Source: Flavobacterium alkalisoli (GTDB taxonomy: Bacteria; Bacteroidota; Bacteroidia; Flavobacteriales; Flavobacteriaceae). From it: 64,000 bases of DNA. A program made the translations under genes and the position numbers. The stretch spans positions 3,906,001-3,970,000 of the forward strand of contig NZ_CP042831.1 in the NCBI RefSeq assembly GCF_008000935.1. The letters are read 5' to 3'. The notes below the pieces were generated by a model. It worked only from the letters and a program-made list of their open reading frames with translations. It made no database searches and had not been told where the DNA came from. Shown piece after piece: positions 35,287-43,669 of this stretch; position 1 is the stretch's first letter; each line of letters starts with the position of its first letter.

Positions 35287-36801
35287 CTACAATTTGATTT
35301 GGCTTATCTTTTCCATAGCAATTGCCGTATCATTTACAGCATTAAGAACATCAAAGATCTTGTCAGACCAGCCAGCTATCAAATACACATCATTTCTTTT
35401 TATATCTAAAGGCATTTTACCATGCCCTGCAAGGTCAAATATATACAGGCTGGCATTTGGTGCTATTTCCTTATACTTTTTCCATGAGCCTTCAAACGAA
35501 TTGAAGCCTGTGCTATCATACATCTGCACATCGGTAAACAACATAACTTTATCTACAACCTCTTTTCTTTTTATAAGGTCGTTAACAACCAGGTAGCCAT
35601 TTGTAGCATAACCTACTTCACCTTCCCTTCTGTAATACTCCAGTACATTTGCCAGTACATTTCTCCTTGGCATGTTTATTATTTTCCAACGGTCGCCAAA
35701 CATACCGCTTATAACATTTTTACATTGCGACTGCATAAGCATACCCAGCATTAGGCCTATATCATAAAGCATTACACTACTCTTTGCCGAAACAGGTTGC
35801 TGCATTGAACCTGAAACGTCGCAGGCAATAACAACCGATGTATTCACACCAAAACCTTTTATGTTTTTAGCACTATGCATTACCGCATCCTCAAGAGCTT
35901 CGAGAACCATAGAGGTATATTTCGATTCATGCTTTTTAACTTCTCTATAAGCTGCAAGAAACCTAAAAGGCAATTGTTTAGATGTTGCCACAGCCTGTTC
36001 GTTAGAAATATAACTGCAAACCATTTTAATATGATTTACGGAAACGCCTGCATCAAGTATATTTCTCAGGTTACGCATTATAGCCATATACCCTACTTTT
36101 TTACTCTCTATTAATTCCTGCCATTTTTGAGCAACTGCCATCTGTTTAACAACCTGATTCTCAAACCTGGTTTTTCCCAGTTCAGAAAGCTCAGTTTCCC
36201 ATGTATAAGGCACAGCAAGTGTATTGGCAGCAATCTTATTAAATACTTCCTGCTGGCTCTCATCTTTTGCTTTAGGGTGAACCAAAAACAGGGCGTCTTT
36301 AAGTTTCACTTCTGTTTTCCTGTTGTATTTGGCAAACTGGTATTCATCAAACCTGTTAAACGACTCTGCAAGTCCTTTTTGTACCTGCTTAGAAAGGCTT
36401 CCCAGTTTTTTTGCACCCTGCCTTTTGTTTGCTATCTGATAGTAAGCTAAAAGCTCGGCAATCTCATCGGCACGCTGTACTACTCCGTTTATTGTTTTAC
36501 TTACTATTGAAGTACCCGACGCCTGTTTTGCAAGTTCAACCGAAAGCACTAAAGGAATACTCCTTAAATACATTTGTGTTCTAACATAAACGGCTAACTT
36601 TGCAACAAACTCGGCATCACATAAAGCCATAAGGTTTATAATTCTTTTAAGTCTTTCGCTTCCCGATTCGTAAAATGTATCACTCAGCCCGGTTGTAACC
36701 ACTGCTGTATACAGTTCCATTTCGGGAGTAACTTTATAAGCTTTAGCTCCTTGGTGATTTACAGTTATGTTTTTGTTTTTGGCTAAAAAATTGAATTTCA
36801 T
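35287..36801 (-). CDS. Ro60/Rsr-type TROVE domain RNA-binding protein
   Basis: 504 residues, close to the length of Ro60. The TROVE HEAT-repeat ring fills residues about 15-310 (LYTAVVTTGLSDTFYE; FVAKLAVYVRTQMYLRSIPL; MAIMRNLRNILDAGVS at 239-254). A von Willebrand A-type domain follows, with an intact metal site DVSGSM at 328-333 (Asp 328, Ser 330, Ser 332). Ro60 rings bind misfolded RNAs through the central hole and Y RNAs on the outer surface; bacterial Rsr with a Y RNA can gate a nuclease. The array of Y-like modules directly downstream on the same strand fits this exactly. Confidence 0.93.
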   Translation of the reverse strand: MKFNFLAKNKNITVNHQGAKAYKVTPEMELYTAVVTTGLSDTFYESGSERLKRIINLMALCDAEFVAKLAVYVRTQMYLRSIPLVLSVELAKQASGTSIVSKTINGVVQRADEIAELLAYYQIANKRQGAKKLGSLSKQVQKGLAESFNRFDEYQFAKYNRKTEVKLKDALFLVHPKAKDESQQEVFNKIAANTLAVPYTWETELSELGKTRFENQVVKQMAVAQKWQELIESKKVGYMAIMRNLRNILDAGVSVNHIKMVCSYISNEQAVATSKQLPFRFLAAYREVKKHESKYTSMVLEALEDAVMHSAKNIKGFGVNTSVVIACDVSGSMQQPVSAKSSVMLYDIGLMLGMLMQSQCKNVISGMFGDRWKIINMPRRNVLANVLEYYRREGEVGYATNGYLVVNDLIKRKEVVDKVMLFTDVQMYDSTGFNSFEGSWKKYKEIAPNASLYIFDLAGHGKMPLDIKRNDVYLIAGWSDKIFDVLNAVNDTAIAMEKISQIKL

Positions 36802-36868
36802 AATACTAATCTTTTACTGTTAAACTTAAAATTGATAAGGTGTGGTTTTAATGTCTCATCCTGACATT

Positions 36869-36877
36869 GCAAATATG
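36869..36877 (-). promoter_or_regulatory. Probable -7 box of the Ro60 promoter
   Basis: CATATTTGC on the minus strand, one mismatch from TAnnTTTGC. The operator-like repeat lies just upstream of it, over the expected -33 region. The leader to the Ro60 ATG would be about 65 bases. Confidence 0.45.
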
Positions 36878-36887
36878 GCCGTACGTA

Positions 36888-36906
36888 TGCGCAATGAAAA
36901 TGCGCA
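36888..36906. promoter_or_regulatory. Operator-like repeat TGCGCA-N7-TGCGCA, Ro60 side
   Basis: Two self-complementary TGCGCA hexamers seven bases apart, with the spacer ATGAAAA. The same layout occurs 112 bases away beside the regulator's promoter. It probably binds the WYL regulator. Confidence 0.7.
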
Positions 36907-36999
36907 GTGAATTTTTTTTTCATTATTTTCAATGAAAATATTGACTACCAATCATTTAACAAGTAAAATAATTTCAAAATATGTTTAAAAAAACAAATC

Positions 37000-37018
37000 T
37001 GCGCAAATAGAATGCGCA
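37000..37018. promoter_or_regulatory. Operator-like repeat TGCGCA-N7-TGCGCA, regulator side
   Basis: Two TGCGCA hexamers seven bases apart, with the spacer AATAGAA. It ends 17 bases before the -7 box of the WYL gene, covering the -33 region, so autoregulation is likely. Confidence 0.7.
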
Positions 37019-37035
37019 GTAAAAGTATTTTTATC

Positions 37036-37043
37036 TATTTTTG
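37036..37043 (+). promoter_or_regulatory. -7 box TATTTTTG of the WYL regulator gene
   Basis: Exact TAnnTTTG match, 38 bases before the ATG. Confidence 0.6.
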
Positions 37044-37081
37044 AAAGGCCTTTTTTAACCAAAAAACCAAATCCTTACCAA

Positions 37082-38107
37082 ATGGCTACAAATAAGCTTG
37101 CCCTTTTACGATATAAAACCATTGACGAATGCCTTAAAAACCGATTCAGGAAATGGACACTGGAAGACCTTATAGAAAAAGTATCGTATGCCTTATACGA
37201 ATATGAGGGTATTTCTACCGGGGTAAGCAAAAGGACTATTCAGTCTGACATTCAAACCATGCGTAGTGATAAGCTGGGATACAATGCCCCTATTGTTGTT
37301 ATTGACAAAAGGTTTTATACTTATGAAGATTCCGATTACAGTATAACCAATTCTCCTATCAATACTGCCGATATGGATAAGATGAAGGAGATAGTAAGCG
37401 TTTTGAAGCACTTAAATGGCTTTAACTACTTTGACGAAATGAGTGATCTTATCGCAAAACTGGAAAACAACGTAAACAAATCGGCCGACAGTAATAAGAA
37501 CTACATTCAGTTTGAAGACAACAAAAACCTTAAGGGAATTGAACATATTAGCCCTTTGTATCAGGCTATTTTAAATAAAACACCGCTACTTATAGAGTAT
37601 AAATCATTCAAAGCTTTAAAAGCTAGTAATGAAATTTACTACCCATACCTTTTAAAAGAGTACAGAAACAGATGGTTTTTGGTTTGCAGGCCAAAAAAAA
37701 ACCAAAACCTTCTTACTCTGGCCCTGGACAGGATTATTGAATTTCATTCCCTTTCAAAAGAACTGTATGTTGAATATGACGGTGTAAATTTTGACCGTTA
37801 TTTTAATGATTTGCTGGGAGTAACAAAATCTCAAAAAGACAGGCCCAGTAAAGTAATACTGCATGTAAACAAATACAACGCCCCTTATGTAATAACTAAA
37901 CCCATCCATCATTCGCAACAGATTGTTAAAGAGGATGAAACCGGTATTATAATACGGATAGATGTGGTTCATAACTTTGAATTGGAAAGGGAGATATTGG
38001 GCTTTGGGGAATGCATGAAGGTTTTGGCCCCAAGAAAGCTTAAAAGTATTATAGCTGCGAGGATTAATAAATCGGCAGAAAGATATCATAACGAAGAGGA
38101 ATCTTAA
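37082..38107 (+). CDS. WYL-domain transcriptional regulator with N-terminal HTH
   Basis: 341 residues. An N-terminal winged-helix region (RKWTLEDLIEKVSYALYEY, GVSKRTIQSDIQTMRSD) is followed by a linker, a WYL domain (LIEYKSFKALKAS, YPYLLKEYRNRWFLVC, LALDRI) and a WCX-like C-terminus. WYL domains bind ligands, in some cases nucleic acids or nucleotides, and control DNA-repair and defence genes. It is divergent from Ro60 with two matching TGCGCA-N7-TGCGCA sites between, so it probably controls the Ro60-Y RNA-RtcB unit, the job done by RtcR in Proteobacteria. Confidence 0.9.
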   Translation: MATNKLALLRYKTIDECLKNRFRKWTLEDLIEKVSYALYEYEGISTGVSKRTIQSDIQTMRSDKLGYNAPIVVIDKRFYTYEDSDYSITNSPINTADMDKMKEIVSVLKHLNGFNYFDEMSDLIAKLENNVNKSADSNKNYIQFEDNKNLKGIEHISPLYQAILNKTPLLIEYKSFKALKASNEIYYPYLLKEYRNRWFLVCRPKKNQNLLTLALDRIIEFHSLSKELYVEYDGVNFDRYFNDLLGVTKSQKDRPSKVILHVNKYNAPYVITKPIHHSQQIVKEDETGIIIRIDVVHNFELEREILGFGECMKVLAPRKLKSIIAARINKSAERYHNEEES

Positions 38108-38197
38108 TTATTCTCTATTGTCAACATTAATGTCAACGCAGGTATTGTTTATGTAATTACCTGTGAAATAATTTTGTATGATTTCGAAAAATGAAGT

Positions 38198-38219
38198 CTC
38201 AAAATTTTTTGAGGTTTTT
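38198..38219 (+). terminator. Possible terminator after the WYL gene
   Basis: CTCAAA pairs with TTTGAG around a 4-nt loop and is followed by GTTTTT. The hairpin is short and the call is weak. Confidence 0.4.
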
Positions 38220-38295
38220 GCACAACCCACCTATCCATTTGTGTTGTACATTTACACTACTTTTTAAAATCATCATCATCAAAAAACCGACAATT

Positions 38296-38511
38296 ATGAA
38301 AAAAGTGTTTGTTTTTAAAACCTCCGTCAAAACCAACAGACAAATCAAATTCGCAAGTAAAATACTTGCCGCAATAGACTCTGTATTAAGAGTGGATTTT
38401 GACCCGGAGGATTGCGACCGTATCGTTCGTGTTGAAAGCAACAAAGAAATCGCAACTAAAGTAATTAACCTTTTCAGGGCTAACGGACTTAACTGCGAAG
38501 AATTAGTTTAA
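38296..38511 (+). CDS. Small HMA-fold-like protein without the CxxC motif
   Basis: 71 residues from MKKVFVFKTSVKTNRQIKFA. The strand-helix-strand-strand-helix-strand pattern (VFVFKTSV; FASKILAAIDSV; RVDFDPEDCDRIVRVES; KVINLFRANGL) resembles a heavy-metal-associated domain, but the metal-binding CxxC is absent; only single Cys residues remain. The frame extends 35 codons upstream, but that part is unlike a protein start and includes a hairpin region, so the inner ATG is chosen. It is 30 bases before the DinB gene, probably in an operon. Confidence 0.65.
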   Translation: MKKVFVFKTSVKTNRQIKFASKILAAIDSVLRVDFDPEDCDRIVRVESNKEIATKVINLFRANGLNCEELV

Positions 38512-38540
38512 AACAATCATCAATCAAAAAATCAACATTT

Positions 38541-39071
38541 ATGATCACCAAACCCCTTATTGGCGAATATCCGCCGAGACTGGAAGCGTATATAGGCCTC
38601 ACTAAAGAAGACGGACTTATACATTTAATGAGACAGGATAGAAACTGTACCTATAATTTCTTTAAGAACATCAGTCCTGACATGGCTAATTACTGCTATG
38701 CCGAAGGAAAATGGAGCATTAAACAGGTACTGATGCATATAAATTATGTGGAGAGAATCATGCAGTATCGTGCATTAGCTGCATCAAGAGGAGACAACCA
38801 AACTCCTTTTGGATTTACCAACCACGAAGCCTACATACAAAACGCAGAAGTGGAACGCCATGACATTGACGAACTTTTGGAAGAGTTTAATGTAATACGC
38901 AATTATAGCATAGAATTCTTTTCAGGATTAACAGAAAAGCAATCACAACTTTGCCTTGGAAGCGGAGAAGACACTGTTTCTGCAAGAGCAGTAGGATACG
39001 CCCTGTTGGGCCATGTGCGCCACCACATGAATATTATTAACGAACGCTATCTTAACACCGTAGCAGAATAA
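38541..39071 (+). CDS. DinB-family protein
   Basis: 176 residues forming a DinB/YfiT four-helix bundle: LMRQDRNCTYNFFKNIS, YAEGKWSIKQVLMHINYVER with the first metal-binding His, and LLGHVRHHMNIINERYL with the second pair. Members are metal-dependent, thiol-dependent enzymes or of unknown function; some act in bacillithiol use, and bshC is in this window, but a link is only a guess. It lies between the HMA-like and reductase-like genes. Confidence 0.85.
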   Translation: MITKPLIGEYPPRLEAYIGLTKEDGLIHLMRQDRNCTYNFFKNISPDMANYCYAEGKWSIKQVLMHINYVERIMQYRALAASRGDNQTPFGFTNHEAYIQNAEVERHDIDELLEEFNVIRNYSIEFFSGLTEKQSQLCLGSGEDTVSARAVGYALLGHVRHHMNIINERYLNTVAE

Positions 39072-39100
39072 ATCATGCACGTAATAAACGAACTTTAACT

Positions 39101-39664
39101 ATGAGAAAAGTAATTCTAGACCTTGCCGTTACGCTTGATGGTTTTATTGAAGGACCAAATGGTGAAATTGACTGGTGCATTATGGATACAGATATTGGAG
39201 CAGGAGAGAAAAATTTCCTGGAAACTTTTCCTGAAGAAATTGACACTGTATTTTACGGACGAAAAAGCTATGAACTATATGGCAACTATCAACCTGAAGA
39301 AGAAAGTGGCTTCAAAGACTTTTATGATAAAATAAATCGAATGAAAAAATATATTTTTTCATCAACACTTACCAATGCCGGAGAAAATACCATAATAAGA
39401 GATAAAATTGCTGAAGAAGTAAATCAGATAAAAAACCAAAAAGGAAAGGATATCTGGCTTTTTGGAGGTGCATCTCTTATTACAGCTTTCATCAACAACA
39501 ATCTTATTGATGAATACAGACTTGCAGTTCATCCTGTAGTATTAGGTGGTGGAAAGCCATTGTTTCAGGATATAAGACAGCGATTAAACCTCGAGCTTAT
39601 CGAAGTAAGGTCTTCTAAATCGGGTGTTACAAGTTTATATTACAAACCTGCTTCAGTCAAATAA
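39101..39664 (+). CDS. Dihydrofolate reductase / RibD C-terminal family protein
   Basis: 187 residues, starting KVILDLAVTLDGFIEGPNGE (family signature), with GRKSYELYG, KYIFSSTLTN, KGKDIWLFGGASLITAFINN and the EYRLAVHPVVLGGGKPLF end. NAD(P)H-dependent reductases of this type have unassigned substrates. A strong terminator follows immediately, closing a three-gene run. Confidence 0.92.
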   Translation: MRKVILDLAVTLDGFIEGPNGEIDWCIMDTDIGAGEKNFLETFPEEIDTVFYGRKSYELYGNYQPEEESGFKDFYDKINRMKKYIFSSTLTNAGENTIIRDKIAEEVNQIKNQKGKDIWLFGGASLITAFINNNLIDEYRLAVHPVVLGGGKPLFQDIRQRLNLELIEVRSSKSGVTSLYYKPASVK

Positions 39665-39692
39665 AAAAAGCGGCTATTAAGCCGCTTTTTTT
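39661..39692. terminator. Bidirectional terminator
   Basis: AAAAAAAGCGGCT pairs with AGCCGCTTTTTTT. It serves the reductase gene and the convergent acyltransferase gene. Confidence 0.92.
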
Positions 39693-39709
39693 ATTTATAC
39701 TATTCAGTA

Positions 39710-41032
39710 TTATATATCTCTGTTTGGATCAAAAGCCTCCAGGTATTCAGCAACACGCTTAACGAATGAACCCCCAAGAGCTCCGTCTACCACACGGTGA
39801 TCGTAGCTGTGAGAAAGGAACATTTTCTGGCGGATACCGATAAAGTCACCTTCAGGAGTTTCGATAACTGCAGGTACTTTTCTGATAGCTCCAAGAGCAA
39901 GGATACCTACCTGCGGCTGGTTGATAATTGGTGTACCAAACACACTGCCAAATGTACCAACGTTAGTTACTGTATAAGTACCTCCCTGAGTATCGTCCGG
40001 TTTAAGTTTACCTGCTTTTGCACGGTTACCTAAATCGTTAACGGCTTTTGCCATACCTACAAGGTTTAGCTGATCGGCATTTTTAATAACAGGTACAATT
40101 AGGTTACCGTTAGGTAATGCAGCCGCCATACCTAGATTTATATTTTTCTTCTTGATGATATACTCACCATCTACAGATATATTCATTAAAGGGAAATCCT
40201 TAAGTGCTTTTGCAACTGCTTCCATGAATATAGGAGTAAAAGTAAGTTTTTCACCTTCTCTTTTCTCGAATGCGTTTTTAACCTTATCTCTCCATTTAAC
40301 GATATTGGTAACGTCTACTTCAATAAACGACTGTACGTGAGCCGAAGTTTGAACAGACTGTACCATATATCCTGAGATAAGTTTTCTCATACGGTCCATT
40401 TCCACAATCTCGTCCTGTCCGTTTACAGATACGGGAGCAGCTTTTGCCACCTGAGCCTGTGCTGTTGGAGGAACCGGTGAAGGAGCAGCGGCAGGTGCTG
40501 GCTGTGCAGGTGCTGGAGCCGGCTTAGAACCTCTGTTCTTAACGTAATCTAATATATCGTTTTTAGTAACTCTTCCGTCTTTACCTGTACCGTTAATTGA
40601 TTCAAGTTCAGCAAGAGATACGCCTTCTTCTTTAGCTATATTCTTAACAAGCGGAGAGAAAAACTTATCTGAATCCGAAAAATCAACAGGAGCTGCAGTC
40701 GAAGTTTCCTTAGCAGCCTCAACAGTTTTTTCTACTGCCTGTACGCTTGGTGCACTTGTTTCCTCTTTTGGAGCATCAACAGCAACACCACCTTCGGTCT
40801 CGATATAAGCAATGGTTTGACCAACCTGAACAACATCGTCAACCTGGAAAAGTATTTCAGAAAGAACACCTGAAACTTCAGACGGTACTTCTGAGTCCAC
40901 TTTATCTGTGGCAATCTCTAAAACCGCTTCATCAGCATCAATGTGGTCACCCACATTTTTTAACCAATTTGTAATTGTTGCCTCTGCAACACTTTCCCCC
41001 ATTTTGGGTAATTTTAATTCAAATTTTGCCAT
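39710..41032 (-). CDS. 2-oxo acid dehydrogenase E2 (dihydrolipoamide acyltransferase)
   Basis: 440 residues. A lipoyl domain with the acceptor Lys 44 (EIATDKVDSEVP) is followed by a Pro/Ala-rich linker, a peripheral-subunit-binding domain (FFSPLVKNIAKEEG, GRVTKNDILDYV near 130-165), a second Pro/Ala linker and the catalytic core ending HSYDHRVVDG (catalytic His 412, Asp 416). It transfers the acyl group to CoA in an oxo-acid dehydrogenase complex. It is of the branched-chain type by its lipoyl domain; E1 and E3 are not adjacent. Confidence 0.93.
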   Translation of the reverse strand: MAKFELKLPKMGESVAEATITNWLKNVGDHIDADEAVLEIATDKVDSEVPSEVSGVLSEILFQVDDVVQVGQTIAYIETEGGVAVDAPKEETSAPSVQAVEKTVEAAKETSTAAPVDFSDSDKFFSPLVKNIAKEEGVSLAELESINGTGKDGRVTKNDILDYVKNRGSKPAPAPAQPAPAAAPSPVPPTAQAQVAKAAPVSVNGQDEIVEMDRMRKLISGYMVQSVQTSAHVQSFIEVDVTNIVKWRDKVKNAFEKREGEKLTFTPIFMEAVAKALKDFPLMNISVDGEYIIKKKNINLGMAAALPNGNLIVPVIKNADQLNLVGMAKAVNDLGNRAKAGKLKPDDTQGGTYTVTNVGTFGSVFGTPIINQPQVGILALGAIRKVPAVIETPEGDFIGIRQKMFLSHSYDHRVVDGALGGSFVKRVAEYLEAFDPNRDI

Positions 41033-41135
41033 ATCGTTAACCTAAAGGTAAAATTAATCTTTGTGCTTGCGAATTTACTAAAAAAAATCAGTTTTGTCCT
41101 GTTTTGTTACGGCTTTATAAAACCGTTAAGACTTT

Positions 41136-42296
41136 TCAGGATTTTATAACAATTACAGTCCCTCTGTCGTTACTGTCGTTACTTCCTATAATAAAATTAC
41201 TCCCTCTCGGCTTTATTTTAAAGGTAAGGCCTGATTTTTTAAAAAGCTCCATTAATTTAATTATCTCAAAAAAATCAAGCGTTTCATTATCAAATATCAC
41301 TTCAAACCTCTTTAAACCTGAAATCGATTGCGAAATTAATAATTTTTCGAAATCTTTTTCATGTCGGTCCACTTTTTTTTCAAGACTGACTTCCAGAGCA
41401 GTACGTAAATCTTCATTATAAGATAAGAGTATATAGCTATCGGGTACTATTACAGCCACCTTTTTCTTTTGTTTTGCCAAAGCAAAAAACAAAGTCCCTG
41501 CCCGCATAAACAAATCAAAAACAGGAGAACTCCTAAAATGCTTCTTATAGAAAAACTGCATCGCTTCCCTAAAGCGATTCATATAAGTACCATCCTTAAC
41601 CGTACTCTCTCCTTTATAATGTACAACGGTTGTTTCGTGAAAATAATAATTGATCTTACCCTTTTGTTGTACCGTATAAGACAAATCAATATCATCGCTG
41701 TACATAAAACAGCCTTCATCAAAACCTCCTACTTCAAGATAAAGCTCACGTTTCATAACCATAAAGGCCCCAACAAGTATATCTACCTCACCCGTTTGAT
41801 CTTCATCAAGGTGTTGAGCATAATACTTATTAAAGAGCGATGATTTGGAAAAAGCTTTATTAAGTGCTGTTATTTTTGTAAAGGCTACCCAGGGAGTAGG
41901 CACTCCCCTCTTGCTTTCCGGCAGGAAGTTACCACGGCCGTCTACCAATTTTCCCCCTACAATACCCAGATTGGTTTTGCTTTGTGCAAACTGCAGTACT
42001 TTTTTAAAGGTATCTTCCGCGACGACAGTATCAGGGTTAAGTATACAGATGTATTCACCCTTTGCAGCAGCCACACCTATATTATTACCCTTCGGGAATC
42101 CGGCGTTATCCTTATTCTCTATAAGTGTAACCTCAGGGAAGCGCTGGCTCATCATAGCACAGCTATCATCAGGAGAGTTATTATCAACTACAATTATTTC
42201 ACCGTCAATATCTTTTAAAGCCTTTTGTACACTAAGTACACACTGCTCTAAAAAATAGCGGACATTATAATTAAGGATAATTACCGATAACTGCAT
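41136..42296 (-). CDS. Family 2 glycosyltransferase
   Basis: 386 residues. The GT-A domain begins LSVIILNYNVRYFLEQCVLS, with IIVVDNNSPDDS, FPKGNNIGVAAAKGEYICIL and the metal-binding NPDTV variant, then GGFDEGCFMYSDDIDLSYTV. The C-terminal half (after about 290) is a soluble extension without clear membrane spans. Members of this kind add rhamnose or other sugars to envelope polysaccharides. The acceptor is unknown. It stands alone. Confidence 0.92.
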   Translation of the reverse strand: MQLSVIILNYNVRYFLEQCVLSVQKALKDIDGEIIVVDNNSPDDSCAMMSQRFPEVTLIENKDNAGFPKGNNIGVAAAKGEYICILNPDTVVAEDTFKKVLQFAQSKTNLGIVGGKLVDGRGNFLPESKRGVPTPWVAFTKITALNKAFSKSSLFNKYYAQHLDEDQTGEVDILVGAFMVMKRELYLEVGGFDEGCFMYSDDIDLSYTVQQKGKINYYFHETTVVHYKGESTVKDGTYMNRFREAMQFFYKKHFRSSPVFDLFMRAGTLFFALAKQKKKVAVIVPDSYILLSYNEDLRTALEVSLEKKVDRHEKDFEKLLISQSISGLKRFEVIFDNETLDFFEIIKLMELFKKSGLTFKIKPRGSNFIIGSNDSNDRGTVIVIKS

Positions 42297-42361
42297 GCCG
42301 CAAATATAATTATTATGTTGAATTGGTTAATTGCAATACTTAGATTTACCTTACAACAAAT

Positions 42362-42393
42362 AAAAAAGCACCCTGAAACCAGAGTGCTTTTTC
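42362..42393 (-). terminator. hsp20 terminator
   Basis: AAGCAC...GTGCTT with a second inner CTG/CAG pair, and TTTTTT on the minus-strand exit side. Confidence 0.85.
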
Positions 42394-42414
42394 AAACCAA
42401 CTAAACTCAAATCA

Positions 42415-42843
42415 TTATGAAATATCTATTAACCTCTTTTCTTTAGGTAACGCTTCCTCTTTTTTAGGAAGTGTAAGTTTAAGGATACCGTTATCGTATG
42501 AAGCAGTAATAGCCTCCTGATTTACGGTTTCCGGAAGTGTAAACGATCTTTTAAAAGAAGAGAAGCTAAACTCTTTGCGCGTAAATTTACCTTCTTCACC
42601 TTCCGTTTTCTCTGTTTTTACTTCAGATGAAATCGTTAAAAGGTCATTGTCAAGTTCAACATTAAAATCTTCTTTTTTTAACCCCGGAGCCATAAGCTCC
42701 ACCAGGAAGTTGTTTTCTGTTTCTTTTATGTTTACGGGTGCAGTTACTTTATTTACATACTGTGTACCACCCATTAAATCTTTAAAAATTTCGTCCATTA
42801 CAAATGGAAAACCGTTTGTGTTGTTGCGTTTTACTAAGTTCAT
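42415..42843 (-). CDS. Hsp20/alpha-crystallin-family small heat shock protein
   Basis: 142 residues from MNLVKRNNTNGFPFVMDEIF. The alpha-crystallin domain runs about 40-135 (NIKETENNFLVELMAPGLKK; RKEFSFSSFKRSFTLPETVN; ASYDNGILKLTLPKKE), ending in an I-D-I-like tail needed for oligomer contacts. It binds unfolding proteins without ATP. The frame opens 45 bases further upstream, but Bacteroidetes Hsp20 proteins start at this Met. Confidence 0.95.
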   Translation of the reverse strand: MNLVKRNNTNGFPFVMDEIFKDLMGGTQYVNKVTAPVNIKETENNFLVELMAPGLKKEDFNVELDNDLLTISSEVKTEKTEGEEGKFTRKEFSFSSFKRSFTLPETVNQEAITASYDNGILKLTLPKKEEALPKEKRLIDIS

Positions 42844-42955
42844 ATCTTTTAATTTTTTAGTTTCAAATATTTGCTTAGTAATAGTCAACTTTTATTCCAA
42901 TGCATTTTTTAACGCCAAAATGGCACTTTACATGACTTTTTGTCTGATTTATACT

Positions 42956-42984
42956 TAAGAAAAAAGCGCTCCGACTGGAACGCT
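42956..42984 (-). terminator. Terminator of the DUF2199 gene
   Basis: On the minus strand AAGCGTTCC...GGAGCGCTT (short mismatch) is followed by TTTTTTC. Confidence 0.75.
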
Positions 42985-43010
42985 TCTGTCAAATATTGAG
43001 ATATAATAAA

Positions 43011-43568
43011 CTAAATATTATCATTAAACCTCTGCAAAATATTATCAACCCGCTTTTGCGCTTCTTTTTTAGCAATACCATTATAGTAGTCCTCAACAAA
43101 AGGATGGGAAAAACTTTTATGCGGTATAATTTCAGGCCTGTTGCTACCTCCATTATACACCACATCAACAGGAACACTCAAAGTATCATCATACCCCTCT
43201 AAAATATTACTTATCCAACCAAAATACACAGCTTCATAATCATTTGAATCAAAATGAGATTTATAATCTAAAAAACTCTTTTCACTAAGAGACACCCATA
43301 ATCCGTAATGTAAATCCTCACAGCTATCATACACTCTTTGAATTAGTATCACACGAATAAATCTATCGGTTTGATCAGGGTATTCAATAACACAAAAATC
43401 ACGATCCAAAGAAGCTATACTTCCCTTATCTTCAGTAGGCAATTGCGAATAATTAATAGGAGCATCATAACACAATGCGGGCCAGTCTTGATGATACTCC
43501 CCACATTCCGGACATTTATATTTTTTCTTCCTTTTAGGAAAGAATATATTTTTTAAGCCTTTAAACAT
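43011..43568 (-). CDS. DUF2199 domain protein with zinc-ribbon start
   Basis: 185 residues from MFKGLKNIFFPKRKKKYKCP. CPECGEYHQDWPALCYDAP gives a Cys pair typical of DUF2199; SLSEKSFLDYKSHFDSNDYE and YDDTLSVPVDVVYNGGSNRP follow. A membership of immunity or regulatory proteins is possible, but no function is established. The upstream 63-base extension reads as membrane-like filler and is left out. Flanked by terminator and the ABC-F promoter. Confidence 0.85.
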   Translation of the reverse strand: MFKGLKNIFFPKRKKKYKCPECGEYHQDWPALCYDAPINYSQLPTEDKGSIASLDRDFCVIEYPDQTDRFIRVILIQRVYDSCEDLHYGLWVSLSEKSFLDYKSHFDSNDYEAVYFGWISNILEGYDDTLSVPVDVVYNGGSNRPEIIPHKSFSHPFVEDYYNGIAKKEAQKRVDNILQRFNDNI

Positions 43569-43644
43569 ATAATACAATTTATAAACCTCAAGGTAAAGAT
43601 AACAGCTAAAGTAAGTTTCAAGACAAAACATGATACAAAAAGAC

Positions 43645-43653
43645 TACTTTTGC
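43645..43653 (+). promoter_or_regulatory. -7 promoter box TACTTTTGC of the ABC-F gene
   Basis: Exact TAnnTTTGC match 16 bases before the GTG start. Confidence 0.7.
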
Positions 43654-43669
43654 AAAAAATAATACAGCA

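Noticed and set aside
36888..36906. A sigma-54 promoter before Ro60, as for RtcR-controlled rtcBA
   Set aside because: GG and GC elements near 36870 are eight rather than ten bases apart, and the regulator is WYL-type rather than a sigma-54 activator.
38110..38165. Direct repeat TGTCAAC and hairpin CAGGTA/TACCTG after the WYL gene
   Set aside because: Repeats of six to seven bases in AT-rich DNA are expected by chance, and there is no second copy or context to support function.
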